The notes below the pieces were generated by a model. It saw only the letters and a program-made list of their open reading frames with translations, made no database searches and was not told the origin of the DNA. A DNA stretch of 64,000 nt from Rhodopirellula islandica (GTDB lineage Bacteria > Planctomycetota > Planctomycetia > Pirellulales > Pirellulaceae), in the NCBI RefSeq assembly GCF_001027925.1, contig NZ_LECT01000014.1:1-64000 (forward strand), written 5' to 3'. Position numbers and translations under genes: made by a program. Shown one piece after another: positions 15,962 through 24,867 of the stretch (the first letter of the stretch is position 1; every line of letters starts with the position of its first letter).

Positions 15962-18615
15962 TGGATGCGGATCGTTACCAGCGTGTCCGTGACCTGTTCT
16001 GGGAAGCTGAAGAGATCGCAGAGGACGCGCGGGAAGAGTTCGTTCGCACCCAAGCGTCCGGGGATGAAGACCTGGTCCGCGAAGTCCTTTCGTTGCTGTC
16101 CGAGCACGATCCCGACGCGGCTCGAGTGGAAGGCACCGCATCTCGAAAGACGCCCGGAAACGGTTTGTCGCATTTCGGACAAGGCCTTCCCACACCACGC
16201 GAGACCACCGAATCCGAAGTGGTGCGTGCGATCCGCTCCATGGCAGACACATCCTCGGGTCCCACGCCGGATTCGGTGTCCAATCTCGACCGCCCCCCGC
16301 CGTCCAGGACCGCTGCATCCAACGGTGTTCGTGAGAGCCACACGGTGCACTCCGCGCAGCGCACTCATGCGATGCCGCGTCACGATGTCGATCGCCCGCA
16401 ACCCACTCCCGGGCGACATCGAAAGACACTGACCTCCATTGGTCCCATCGACCGAGCCCAACAGTACAGCTGGTTGGTTTGGCTTCTCGCTGCCACCACC
16501 ATCAGTTGCATCTGGTTGGTAGCAGCTTGGGTCGACCATCGACTTCGACAAGAGAAAGAATCGTCCGCCCAACGATCGTTGTCGCTGACACTCGACCTCT
16601 CCACCCTCCAAGTCGAGCGGCTTCTCCGTCGCGACAAACAGTTTGCAATCGACTTGGCGGGGGACCCCAACGTTCGAGAGGCCATTCGTTCCCTCACCGG
16701 TGACACTTCCACGTCAATGGATCCCGACAAAGCCGATGACACCCAACAAAAACTCAACGCTTCCGTTCGAGATTTGAACGCGGCATTGCCAGAGCGGAAT
16801 CCTCCGGAACTGCCCCCTTTCCAAGCACCCGAAGTCGTCTTTTTCAATCGAGAACTGCAACCACTCGCCCTGATTTTTCCCGATGGAAGCAACGGTTCAC
16901 TGAACGATCCAACGCTCGCTCCACTTCCTCCTGACGGCGCAGCAGATTTGGCCCGAGCACTCAGCGGACGAACCGTGCTGCATGCTCCCGCTCCCCTGGC
17001 AAGCTTGCTCGGCAAAGAACTGGCCAACGAATTCAACGCGTCACGATCCAACCCGTTGGCTTGGATCGTTCCTGTTCATGATCACCCTCCCACAAAGTCG
17101 AAATCGCAAACCAGCCTGCGTTCCGAGGTGCTTGGAGCAGCCGTTGTCATTCCACCGAGCACCAACCGCTGGCTGAATGACTCCCTGTCCTCGATCAGTC
17201 GCTCGCAGGATGTCGATGCGTACTTGGTCGATCGCGATGGTTTCATGCAAACGACCAGCCTGAACCTGCCCGACAAAATTGCTCCGTCACAGGGAACCCC
17301 ATTCCGAGTGACAGAGAGCCCCAATCCATCGGAAGCCAAGGAACGCTTGGATCGCTTCATGGCCCAACTGGATCGGTTGACCGAATCAGCCTTGCTCGAT
17401 GACGATCACGAATCCACTTTTCATCGCACCATTTACCCGCTGACCATCGCAGCGGCTTCGGTTTCACACAGCTCCGAACCTCAGGTTCATGGCCAGCTTT
17501 ACCGAACCTACACCGGCAAGTGGTGCATCGGTGTTTGGCGATGGCTGCCAGAATTTGGTCTTGGCCTGATTGTGGAAAGTGATTCTCAGCAAGCGGCCTA
17601 TCCGTTGGCGTCCACCTGGCCCTGGGCGTTGCTCCTGTCGCTTGCCTCGATTGCTCCGATCTTGCTCGCCAAGCGATTGTCCAAGGACCCGGCACCCTCG
17701 GCGCTCAAGCAACCACTTGGACGGTACAACATCCACGAAGAACTGGGTGCCGGCGGCATGGGCGTTGTCTACCGAGCGAGCCACACCGAACTGGGACGAG
17801 AAATCGCACTGAAAGTCCTGCGGGTCGATCGGCAGGACGACGACGATCACCGACGCTTCGACCGCGAAGCCCGCTTGGCCGCCAGCCTGTGCAGCCCCCA
17901 CAGCGTGACCATTTACGATTACGGTCGCAATGAACACGGGGAAGCATTCTGTGTCATGCAGTTGCTCGAAGGTTTGACGTTGTCAGAGGTCGTCGCTCGC
18001 AGTGGTCATCAAGCCCCCGGCCGGGCGATTTGGATCCTGCGTCAGGTCTGCCAAGCCGTCTTGGAAGCCCATTCTCAAGGCTTGATGCATCGCGACCTGA
18101 AACCGCAAAACGTCATGCTCAGCTTCGACACCATCGTGGGTGATTGGGCAGTGGTGTTTGACTTCGGATTGGCGAAACCGCTCGAACCCAACCAGGGTGT
18201 CTTTCAAACCGCCGAAACCGTTTGGGCCGGAACCCCCATGTACATGGCCCCCGAAAGGTTCCGGGCTCCATCGGTCATGGACCCCCGAAGCGATGTCTAT
18301 TCACTCGGTTGTGTCTTATACTTCTTGTTGACAGGGCATCCGCCGTTCGCGGAATGCGACCCCGAATCCATGTTCGCTCTGATCCTGACGCAACAACCTC
18401 TCGAAATCGAAACGCATCGCGGCGAGCCGATCGATTCGGGCCTGAATGCGTTGGTCCAAGCTTGCATGGCCAAGGACAAACATGACCGAGTGGGATCGGT
18501 TGCGGATCTGATCCAGCGCTTGGATGCATTCGCCCCGCGGTATCCCTGGACGCAAGAAGACGCACACCAATGGTGGCAACGTCACGCCGATGAAGAACTC
18601 GCCAAAAAGCTTTGA
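15958..18615 (+). CDS. Membrane Ser/Thr protein kinase with periplasmic sensor domain
   Basis: An 885-residue kinase. The N-terminal segment (residues 1-60, DRYQRVRDLFWEAEEIAEDAREEFV) is typical of kinases linked to ECF sigma factors. A transmembrane helix near 170-192, a ~350-residue presumably extracytoplasmic domain and a second helix near 554-572 follow, resembling a double-Cache-like sensor layout. The kinase domain starts at about 590 with GAGGMGVVYRA, Lys619, HRDLKPQN (Asp713) and DFG (Asp735), so it should be active. Unusually, the kinase is C-terminal to the sensor rather than N-terminal. It overlaps the sigma gene by 4 nt and ends 4 nt before the hybrid kinase. Confidence 0.9.
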   Translation: MMDADRYQRVRDLFWEAEEIAEDAREEFVRTQASGDEDLVREVLSLLSEHDPDAARVEGTASRKTPGNGLSHFGQGLPTPRETTESEVVRAIRSMADTSSGPTPDSVSNLDRPPPSRTAASNGVRESHTVHSAQRTHAMPRHDVDRPQPTPGRHRKTLTSIGPIDRAQQYSWLVWLLAATTISCIWLVAAWVDHRLRQEKESSAQRSLSLTLDLSTLQVERLLRRDKQFAIDLAGDPNVREAIRSLTGDTSTSMDPDKADDTQQKLNASVRDLNAALPERNPPELPPFQAPEVVFFNRELQPLALIFPDGSNGSLNDPTLAPLPPDGAADLARALSGRTVLHAPAPLASLLGKELANEFNASRSNPLAWIVPVHDHPPTKSKSQTSLRSEVLGAAVVIPPSTNRWLNDSLSSISRSQDVDAYLVDRDGFMQTTSLNLPDKIAPSQGTPFRVTESPNPSEAKERLDRFMAQLDRLTESALLDDDHESTFHRTIYPLTIAAASVSHSSEPQVHGQLYRTYTGKWCIGVWRWLPEFGLGLIVESDSQQAAYPLASTWPWALLLSLASIAPILLAKRLSKDPAPSALKQPLGRYNIHEELGAGGMGVVYRASHTELGREIALKVLRVDRQDDDDHRRFDREARLAASLCSPHSVTIYDYGRNEHGEAFCVMQLLEGLTLSEVVARSGHQAPGRAIWILRQVCQAVLEAHSQGLMHRDLKPQNVMLSFDTIVGDWAVVFDFGLAKPLEPNQGVFQTAETVWAGTPMYMAPERFRAPSVMDPRSDVYSLGCVLYFLLTGHPPFAECDPESMFALILTQQPLEIETHRGEPIDSGLNALVQACMAKDKHDRVGSVADLIQRLDAFAPRYPWTQEDAHQWWQRHADEELAKKL

Positions 18616-18619
18616 ACTC

Positions 18620-21600
18620 ATGCGACGATGGTGGACACAACTTTGGCGACGTCCACGATCTTGGGTGATCCTGATCGCGTTGGTGGCCATCGCCGATGCG
18701 ATCACGCCGCCAGACTGGGCCGTCGTGGTCGCCCATTTGATTCTGCTGCCGCTGGCCTGGCGAGTGCTTCACCGCCGCTTCATCACCTGGATGACCGCCA
18801 TCCAAAGCCTGGCGGTCGCAGCCGTTGGCCTGCTGCATGTCTTTGGTCCGATCGCGCATCGGTTTTCGGGATCCGCCCCGACCGAGACATTCGCGTGGCT
18901 CGAACCGGTTCGTCTCTGGACCTTCTTTGCCCTGATGGCCACCGGCTACTTCCACATTTACTTGCAGGGCCGCTTGCGAACCCGGCTCAAGCACCAACGC
19001 ATGCTGCAGCACCGTGTGCATCGGCGATCGCTGCAGATCCGACGCGTCAACCGTGCCCTTCGCAATGAAGTCACGCGACGACAAGAAACCCAACACCGCC
19101 TCGATCAAAGCGAAACCACCTTCCAATCACTGATCGATCGCATGCATTTGCAGGTCGCACGCAAAAGTGCCGAAGGGGTGTTCACCTACGCCAACGAACA
19201 GTTCTGCGCCGACATCGGCATGACGCCAGTCGATGTGATCGGAAGCACCGATGCGGAGTTGTTCGGGGATGCCATCGGCGAAAAATACCGCACCGATGAC
19301 ATGTCGGTGATGTCGACCGGACAAGCGGTCGACAAAGTCGAAGTGCACCCGGGTCCTGATGGTCGCGTCGGTTTTGCTCAAGTCTTCAAAGCCCCCGAGT
19401 ACGACCAAAACGGACAATGCGTTGGCGTTCAAATTATCTTCTGGGACATCACCGAAAAACACCGCAACGAAATCGCACTCCGAGACAGTGAGGCTCGAAA
19501 ACGGGCCCTGTTCGATGCGGCCGGTGACGCGGTGCTGTTGATCGATGACCAGCGTGCGATCGTGGAAGCCAACCCGTCAGCCAGTCAACTGCTGCAAGCT
19601 GGCGGCGGACGTTTGGTCGGTCGCCCATTGAATGACTTGATCTCGCCAGTGTCCAAACAGTGGGCCTCTCTGCCGTTGACCGAGCGACACCAATTGCAAC
19701 TTCGCCGCGGGGATGGAAGCGCATTTGAAAGCGAGGTGTCCGTTCACGACATTCCGGTGGGCGGTGCAACCGGACATGCTGTGATCATTCGCGATGTCAC
19801 TCTGCAGCGAGCTGCCTTTGAGGCCATGCGAGAAGCCAAAGCCGCTGCGGAACAAGCCAACCGTACCAAGACGCAATTCATGGCTGGCATCTCTCACGAG
19901 TTGCGAACGCCGCTCGGCGGGATCCGCGGGTTGACGGATCTGCTGGCTCAACAAACGCTCCCCAATGCCGCCCGCCGTTACGTCAACCTGATCGCTCAAA
20001 ACACCGAATTGCTACGAGATGTCATCGAAGACATCCTCGACTTTGCCGCCATCGAAGCCGGTCGCGTCACGATCGACCCGGTTCCAGTGAACTTGCACGA
20101 AGTCGTGGGCGATGCCTTTGGTTGCCTTGCTGTTCGTGTCGCAGACAAACCCGTTCGACTGTGTCTGTCAATCGATCCCAACACACCGCGAAGCGTGATC
20201 GCTGATCCCAAGCGACTCCGGCAAATCGTGCTGAACCTGGCAGGCAACGCGATTAAATTCACCCATCAAGGCGAGGTGAGTTTGCGACTCAGTCCCATCG
20301 GTGAACCACGGAATCTTCGAGAAGACAACAGCACCTCCTCCAACGCCAACGCCAACGTCGACCAACGCGACATCACCGCACCCATGGCATGGTTCGAACT
20401 CACCGTTGCTGATACCGGCATTGGCATTGCTCCTGAGAATCAATCGCGAATCTTCGATGCGTTTGAGCAAGCCGATCGTGGCACCAACAAGCAATTTGGT
20501 GGCACTGGCTTGGGGCTTGCGATCGCTCGCGGTTTGGCCCAACGAATGGGCGGCGACATCACCGTGACCAGCCACGTTGGCCAGGGCAGCCAATTCCAAT
20601 GTGCGTTGGCATTGCCCCTGGATCCCCGGCCCGTCAAAGCAGAGAAGTCACACGCTGCCGTTCCGCCGGAAGGTGCCACCGCGGTGGTCTCGGTTGACAA
20701 CGCCACCATGCAGGACGCCATTGCAGAAACGCTGCTGCATTGCCAATGGCCGATCCGCACCCCCTCCATGCTAGAACCCGACTGTGTTCACTTGCACTGG
20801 ATCCTGACGGATCAAACGGCCGACGCCGCCTTCCGCATTCGAGCCCGAAAATCCAGTGACCGCGTGATTTGGCTCACCCGGGCTGGCGAGCCCACTCCCC
20901 GGCGTGCCAAGCGTGAAGACGCGATTGTGATTGAACCGCTTCATCCAGATGAGCTTCGCCGTTGGCTCTCGGGAAAACCCTTGCTGCAATCCAGCCGAGG
21001 CCAACGCAAACGACGCCGCGGAATCAAACCATCCTCACCAACGGCCAATGCTTCGGTCGCTCCCGTTCCGCAAGTGGGTCAAACGACGTCGACCAACGAA
21101 TCAGACACGCCCCATGTGACGAACGACGCACCCACCGCCGACGCCGGGTACCGGTTGCTTGTCGTCGACGACAGCGCGACCAACCGCTTGGTGATTCACG
21201 ATCAATTGGTCGCCTCGGGGCATCACGTGCAGACCGCTGACTCGGGAGATGTCGCTATCCAAAGATTGGCGTCCAACACGTTTGACTGCGTCATGATGGA
21301 CTTGCAAATGCCAAACATGGACGGCACCGAAGCCACCCGAATCATTCATCAACAATTCGAAAAAGCAGGCCGAACCCCGCCTCCGATCATTGCCCTGACC
21401 GCCCATGTGACCGACCAACACCGTCAACTTTGTCGCGAAGCCGGCATGGATGGCTACATCACAAAACCGGTCGACCTGGATTTGCTGCTGGGTGAAATTG
21501 AACGCGTGATGGCCGCATCGAAAACGCCTGAACCCGATGCCATGCTGCCTCCCGAATTGCCGTCGAACGACAACGCCCCTCAACCATTCGGGACAAACGA

Positions 21601-22072
21601 ATCCCCCCTCCCTTCCACCAGCAACCCGACTTCGGTCGCGCCCCATTCGGAGTCGCCTGCAGCAGAAGCTGCCGCGGAAGAGGCGTGGGACTGGCGATCT
21701 CAATTGTCAAAGCACTGCGGGAACGACCCTGATACGATGGACTCCGTCTGCGATGCCTTCTTGATGGAAGTCCCCTCGCTGCTGAAGAATTTGACGCAGG
21801 GTGCCAAGCGAGGCGATGCGAACAAACTTCGTTCCGCATCGCACACCTTGAAGTCATGCCTGCGCTACTTTGCTCCGCAACCCGATGTGGCCAAGGCCGC
21901 CGAAGTCGAGTCGGCCATCCAAGACCCCGAGTGGGTCGAGCGTCTGAAGGCAGCCACCAACCATCCCGACCCAGCCTCGCTGGAATCACCCGAGTCCCAG
22001 GCAATCGAGACTCTTCTCAACACGGCAACCAACTGGGTCTCGCGGATTCGCGAATCGTCCAATCAACGCTAA
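18620..22072 (+). CDS. Hybrid sensor histidine kinase (PAS-PAS-HisKA-HATPase-REC-HPt)
   Basis: About 1150 residues. Four hydrophobic helices fill the first ~120 residues. Two PAS-like domains follow (about 165-290 and 294-400), then a dimerisation domain with ISHELRTP (His426), an ATPase with N-box NLAGNAIKF, G1 DTGIGIAP and G2 GTGLGLAIA, a degenerate receiver-like insert (about 675-770), a real receiver (Asp894 in MMDLQMPNMDG) and a C-terminal HPt domain (His1075 in SHTLKS). It therefore holds a full His-Asp-His relay but no output regulator. ATG 18620 is chosen because it sits just 4 nt after the Ser/Thr kinase stop; a longer frame would overlap that gene by about 90 bp. Confidence 0.92.
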   Translation: MRRWWTQLWRRPRSWVILIALVAIADAITPPDWAVVVAHLILLPLAWRVLHRRFITWMTAIQSLAVAAVGLLHVFGPIAHRFSGSAPTETFAWLEPVRLWTFFALMATGYFHIYLQGRLRTRLKHQRMLQHRVHRRSLQIRRVNRALRNEVTRRQETQHRLDQSETTFQSLIDRMHLQVARKSAEGVFTYANEQFCADIGMTPVDVIGSTDAELFGDAIGEKYRTDDMSVMSTGQAVDKVEVHPGPDGRVGFAQVFKAPEYDQNGQCVGVQIIFWDITEKHRNEIALRDSEARKRALFDAAGDAVLLIDDQRAIVEANPSASQLLQAGGGRLVGRPLNDLISPVSKQWASLPLTERHQLQLRRGDGSAFESEVSVHDIPVGGATGHAVIIRDVTLQRAAFEAMREAKAAAEQANRTKTQFMAGISHELRTPLGGIRGLTDLLAQQTLPNAARRYVNLIAQNTELLRDVIEDILDFAAIEAGRVTIDPVPVNLHEVVGDAFGCLAVRVADKPVRLCLSIDPNTPRSVIADPKRLRQIVLNLAGNAIKFTHQGEVSLRLSPIGEPRNLREDNSTSSNANANVDQRDITAPMAWFELTVADTGIGIAPENQSRIFDAFEQADRGTNKQFGGTGLGLAIARGLAQRMGGDITVTSHVGQGSQFQCALALPLDPRPVKAEKSHAAVPPEGATAVVSVDNATMQDAIAETLLHCQWPIRTPSMLEPDCVHLHWILTDQTADAAFRIRARKSSDRVIWLTRAGEPTPRRAKREDAIVIEPLHPDELRRWLSGKPLLQSSRGQRKRRRGIKPSSPTANASVAPVPQVGQTTSTNESDTPHVTNDAPTADAGYRLLVVDDSATNRLVIHDQLVASGHHVQTADSGDVAIQRLASNTFDCVMMDLQMPNMDGTEATRIIHQQFEKAGRTPPPIIALTAHVTDQHRQLCREAGMDGYITKPVDLDLLLGEIERVMAASKTPEPDAMLPPELPSNDNAPQPFGTNESPLPSTSNPTSVAPHSESPAAEAAAEEAWDWRSQLSKHCGNDPDTMDSVCDAFLMEVPSLLKNLTQGAKRGDANKLRSASHTLKSCLRYFAPQPDVAKAAEVESAIQDPEWVERLKAATNHPDPASLESPESQAIETLLNTATNWVSRIRESSNQR

Positions 22073-22161
22073 GATAGTGTTTCTGCTGTGTCACCTCGGA
22101 CGCCCCTTGTGTGACCTTGGATTTCCCGTTTGATGAACGTCCTCTTCAACGAGTTCGACCC

Positions 22162-23160
22162 ATGAAAGCTGCCTTCATCACTGAACCAGGTCCCGCCGAT
22201 TCCATCCAAATCGCGGAGCAACCGGATCCCACTCCCGGACCTGGCCAAGTCTTGATTCGTGTTTACGCCTCAGCCATCAATCCGATCGACACGTACATTC
22301 GCTCCGGCGCCATCGCCATGGATTTGCCTCAGCCATTTGTGCCGGGATGCGATGCGGCGGGTGTGGTCGAAAACGTGGGGCCCGGTGTCAAACGGTTCAC
22401 GATTGGCGACCGCGTTTGGTGCACCAACCAAGGACTGCTCGGCCGCCAAGGGACTCTCGCTGAATTGATTGCGGTCGAGGAAGGCTGGGTGTTCAAGTTG
22501 CCCGAACCCGTGCCCTACGAAGACGCCGCCGCGTGCGCTCTGGTCGGTGTCACCGCTCACCTCGGATTGTTCCGTGAAGCCCAACTGTCACCCGGCGAAA
22601 GCATTCTGGTCATCGGTGGAAGTGGGGGCGTGGGATCGATGGTGGTGCAAATGGCCGCTGCCAAAGGAGCCCGTGTGATCACGACCGCGGGCAGTGAAGC
22701 GAAAGCCCAAGTCTGTCGCGATCTCGGTGCCGAAGAAGTGATTCTGTACAACGAAGAATCCATCGCCGAGAAAACCAAAGCCTTCGCGTCCGACGGCGTC
22801 AACGTGTTCTGGGAAACTCGTCGCGAACCAGACTTCGATGTCGCCGTCGACTTGCTCGCGGGCCGCGGACGCATGGTGTTGATGGCAGGGCGAGACGCCC
22901 GGCCCGCCTTTCCGGTCGGCCCGTTTTATGTCAAAGAATGCTCGCTCCATGGCTTTGTGATGTTCAAAGCCACCCCCATGGAAATGAAGACCGCTGCCGA
23001 AGACATCTCCAATTGGCTCGCCTCCGGTAAACTGTCCGCCAACATCAGTGCTCGCTTCACTTTAGAAGAAGCCGCCCAAGCTCACGCCTTGCAAGAATCA
23101 GCGACGCTGGAAGACAGCAGTCAACTGGCCGGCAAAATCATCGTCAATCTCAACACCTAA
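22162..23160 (+). CDS. NADPH:quinone oxidoreductase (zeta-crystallin type)
   Basis: A 332-residue zinc-free medium-chain dehydrogenase/reductase. The GroES-like half shows [21 protein letters not shown] and [13 protein letters not shown]. The Rossmann half shows [24 protein letters not shown]. No catalytic-zinc cysteine cluster is seen, which fits quinone reductases. ATG 22162 (MKAAFI) matches the family start; the frame is open to 22111. It is 8 bp upstream of hisI, so they may be co-transcribed without evident functional link. Confidence 0.9.
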   Translation: MKAAFITEPGPADSIQIAEQPDPTPGPGQVLIRVYASAINPIDTYIRSGAIAMDLPQPFVPGCDAAGVVENVGPGVKRFTIGDRVWCTNQGLLGRQGTLAELIAVEEGWVFKLPEPVPYEDAAACALVGVTAHLGLFREAQLSPGESILVIGGSGGVGSMVVQMAAAKGARVITTAGSEAKAQVCRDLGAEEVILYNEESIAEKTKAFASDGVNVFWETRREPDFDVAVDLLAGRGRMVLMAGRDARPAFPVGPFYVKECSLHGFVMFKATPMEMKTAAEDISNWLASGKLSANISARFTLEEAAQAHALQESATLEDSSQLAGKIIVNLNT

Positions 23161-23168
23161 TCGCTTCC

Positions 23169-23549
23169 ATGCCTTCTCCCATTCCCAACTTTGACGCCGG
23201 GGTTCCGTGCCCCAAGACCGGCCAACCACTGCTCCCCGCCATCGCGCAAGACGCCACCACCGGGCGAGTGCTGATGCTAGCGTGGATGAACCGCGAAGCA
23301 TGGGACGAAACGCTGTCGGGCAACCGCGCCGTCTACTTCAGCCGTTCACGGGGCAAACTCTGGCGCAAAGGTGACACCAGCGGCCACGCCCAAGTCGTGC
23401 GTGAAATCCGAGTCGACTGCGACGCCGACACGATCCTGTTGTCCGTCGACCAAACCGGTGCGGCCTGCCACGAAAACTACGAAAGCTGCTTCTTCCGCCG
23501 CGTCGATCCCGACGGCAAAACTCACATCACCGAAGACCGCATCGCCTAA
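23169..23549 (+). CDS. hisI: Phosphoribosyl-AMP cyclohydrolase
   Basis: A 126-residue single-domain HisI that opens the purine ring of phosphoribosyl-AMP in histidine synthesis (third step). The catalytic and metal-binding blocks are present: [33 protein letters not shown] (Cys84, Asp83/85/87), [12 protein letters not shown] (Cys100, Cys107). There is no fused HisE domain, so phosphoribosyl-ATP pyrophosphatase must be encoded elsewhere. Its TAA stop is overlapped by the first unit of an inverted-repeat element. Confidence 0.95.
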   Translation: MPSPIPNFDAGVPCPKTGQPLLPAIAQDATTGRVLMLAWMNREAWDETLSGNRAVYFSRSRGKLWRKGDTSGHAQVVREIRVDCDADTILLSVDQTGAACHENYESCFFRRVDPDGKTHITEDRIA

Positions 23550-23571
23550 AAGGTGTCAGGTACCTTTTTGG
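23548..23571 (+). repeat. AAAGGTGTCAGGTACCTTT-type palindromic unit, left copy
   Basis: The unit begins inside the hisI stop codon (TAA at 23547-23549) and can fold with arms AAAAGGT/ACCTTTT. It is in inverted orientation to the unit at 23737-23760 and is identical to the unit at 63186-63209. The placement on a stop codon recurs there. Confidence 0.9.
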
Positions 23572-23736
23572 TAGATTGGGTAATCTACCTGCGATCGTCC
23601 ACCTTGCCTGCTGAATGAATTCGGATGCCGATCCAGGTCGGCAATGTTCACGCAGAAGTGCAAGGCAATCACGCCCATCAACCAGCCAGCTTCTCGACAT
23701 CATGCCGAGTCAGAAACGAACAAACTGCCTATTCTT
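23572..23736. other. Interior of inverted-repeat element between hisI and the BtuF-like gene
   Basis: This 165-bp interior has no gene. Its ends resemble the 31-bp interior of the element at 63186-63264 (an AATC-ending segment on the left; CAAACTGCCTATTC against CAAACCACCTATTC on the right). The middle looks like extra sequence or an insertion. Confidence 0.5.
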
Positions 23737-24682
23737 CCAAAAAGGTACCTGACACCTTTTGGGGCTGCAGGGCGGGGGGGAGGCCGTTCGGCAGGGGATG
23801 GATTTGTGGGTGCAGGGTGTTCGCGAGAATCTCTAAACTGTCCACCAATCTCGGGCCAGGTCGACTGAAGTAAGCGGAACCGTCCACCACGTGGACACGT
23901 TCTTCCCGCACACACTTCATCTCCGACCAACCGGGATAGCCACGCAGAATCGGCATGTCTTCCAAGGTTCGCGACACGCTGAAACCGCAGCAGGCGATGA
24001 ACAAGACATCGGGATCCGCGTCTCGAATGCGATCCCACGACGTGGTCACGGAACGCTCGCCCGACTCGCCCACGCATTCGTGGCCTCCCGCCAATCGAAC
24101 CAACTCGGGGCTCCAGTGCCCGGCGCTAAACGGTGGATCAATCCACTCCAACAGCATCACACGGGGCACTTCGACTCCCGGCCGAGCCAGCCACTCGGTC
24201 GTGCGTTCCTGCACTCGATCCACCCTTGCTTGCAAACTGCCAATCAGAGCCTCGGCCCGGTCGGGACACCCCGCGGCTTCACCGACCAGCGTGATGCAAT
24301 CGAACATCTCGGACAGCGAGGTGGGTTCCAAATTCACCACACGCGGTTGCCCGGGCAGGGAGCAGGCCGCCGCGTTGACTTCAGACTCCGCCACCGCGCA
24401 CACATCGCACAACGCCTGCGTCACAATCAGATCGGGGCACAACGATTCCACCACCGGCATGTCCAGCGAGTACAACGCCCGCTCGGTTTGCAATCGCTCC
24501 CGAACCATCGCATCAATCTCGCCACTGGTCGCATCGTGCGGGATCAAGGTCCGGGTCACCTTCGGAAGACTCTCGACACCAGGCGGAAAATCACACTCAT
24601 GCGTGACACCGACCAATTGGTCTCGCAACCCCAGCGCGCTAACGATTTCGGTCGCACTGGGCAGGAGTGAAATGATGTTCAT
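23729..24682 (-). CDS. BtuF-like (cobalamin/metal-chelate type) substrate-binding-fold protein
   Basis: A 317-residue protein with the helical-backbone periplasmic-binding fold of BtuF/FepB proteins: RIISLLPSATE-like start (MNIISLLPSATEIVSALGL), GVTHECDFP, YSLDMPVVESLCPDLIVTQALCDVCAV, and AGHWSPELVRLAGG. No signal peptide is present; the protein begins directly at the first strand, as in several bacterial cobalamin-binding homologues of unclear location. No btuC or btuD lies adjacent. The ligand is unproven. The last nine residues come from the palindromic repeat, so the original C-terminus was probably replaced or extended. ATG 24682 is preferred over the longer frame. Confidence 0.8.
   Translation of the reverse strand: MNIISLLPSATEIVSALGLRDQLVGVTHECDFPPGVESLPKVTRTLIPHDATSGEIDAMVRERLQTERALYSLDMPVVESLCPDLIVTQALCDVCAVAESEVNAAACSLPGQPRVVNLEPTSLSEMFDCITLVGEAAGCPDRAEALIGSLQARVDRVQERTTEWLARPGVEVPRVMLLEWIDPPFSAGHWSPELVRLAGGHECVGESGERSVTTSWDRIRDADPDVLFIACCGFSVSRTLEDMPILRGYPGWSEMKCVREERVHVVDGSAYFSRPGPRLVDSLEILANTLHPQIHPLPNGLPPALQPQKVSGTFLEE
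23737..23760 (-). repeat. AAAGGTGTCAGGTACCTTT-type palindromic unit, right inverted copy
   Basis: This is the reverse complement of the unit at 23548-23571. It lies inside the 3' end of the BtuF-like gene and encodes that protein's last residues (KVSGTFLEE). Confidence 0.9.
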
Positions 24683-24867
24683 GAAGGGTTTGCTAGGGCT
24701 AGAGTGGCGATGGAAGAAACTTATCACGCTCCTGCAATCTTCCCACCCGTGATGCCTGCCTGATTGCCGGACTTGCTTGGCACCTGCCCAGCAACGATGA
24801 TCAGAGCCCCCTCTCGCGAACTTACGAGCGAGGATCCCACCCAAGTCATCCCACCGAGCGATTCACC

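Noticed and set aside
23548-23760. Possible insertion sequence
   Set aside because: The interior has no transposase gene; it is a non-autonomous repeat pair at most.
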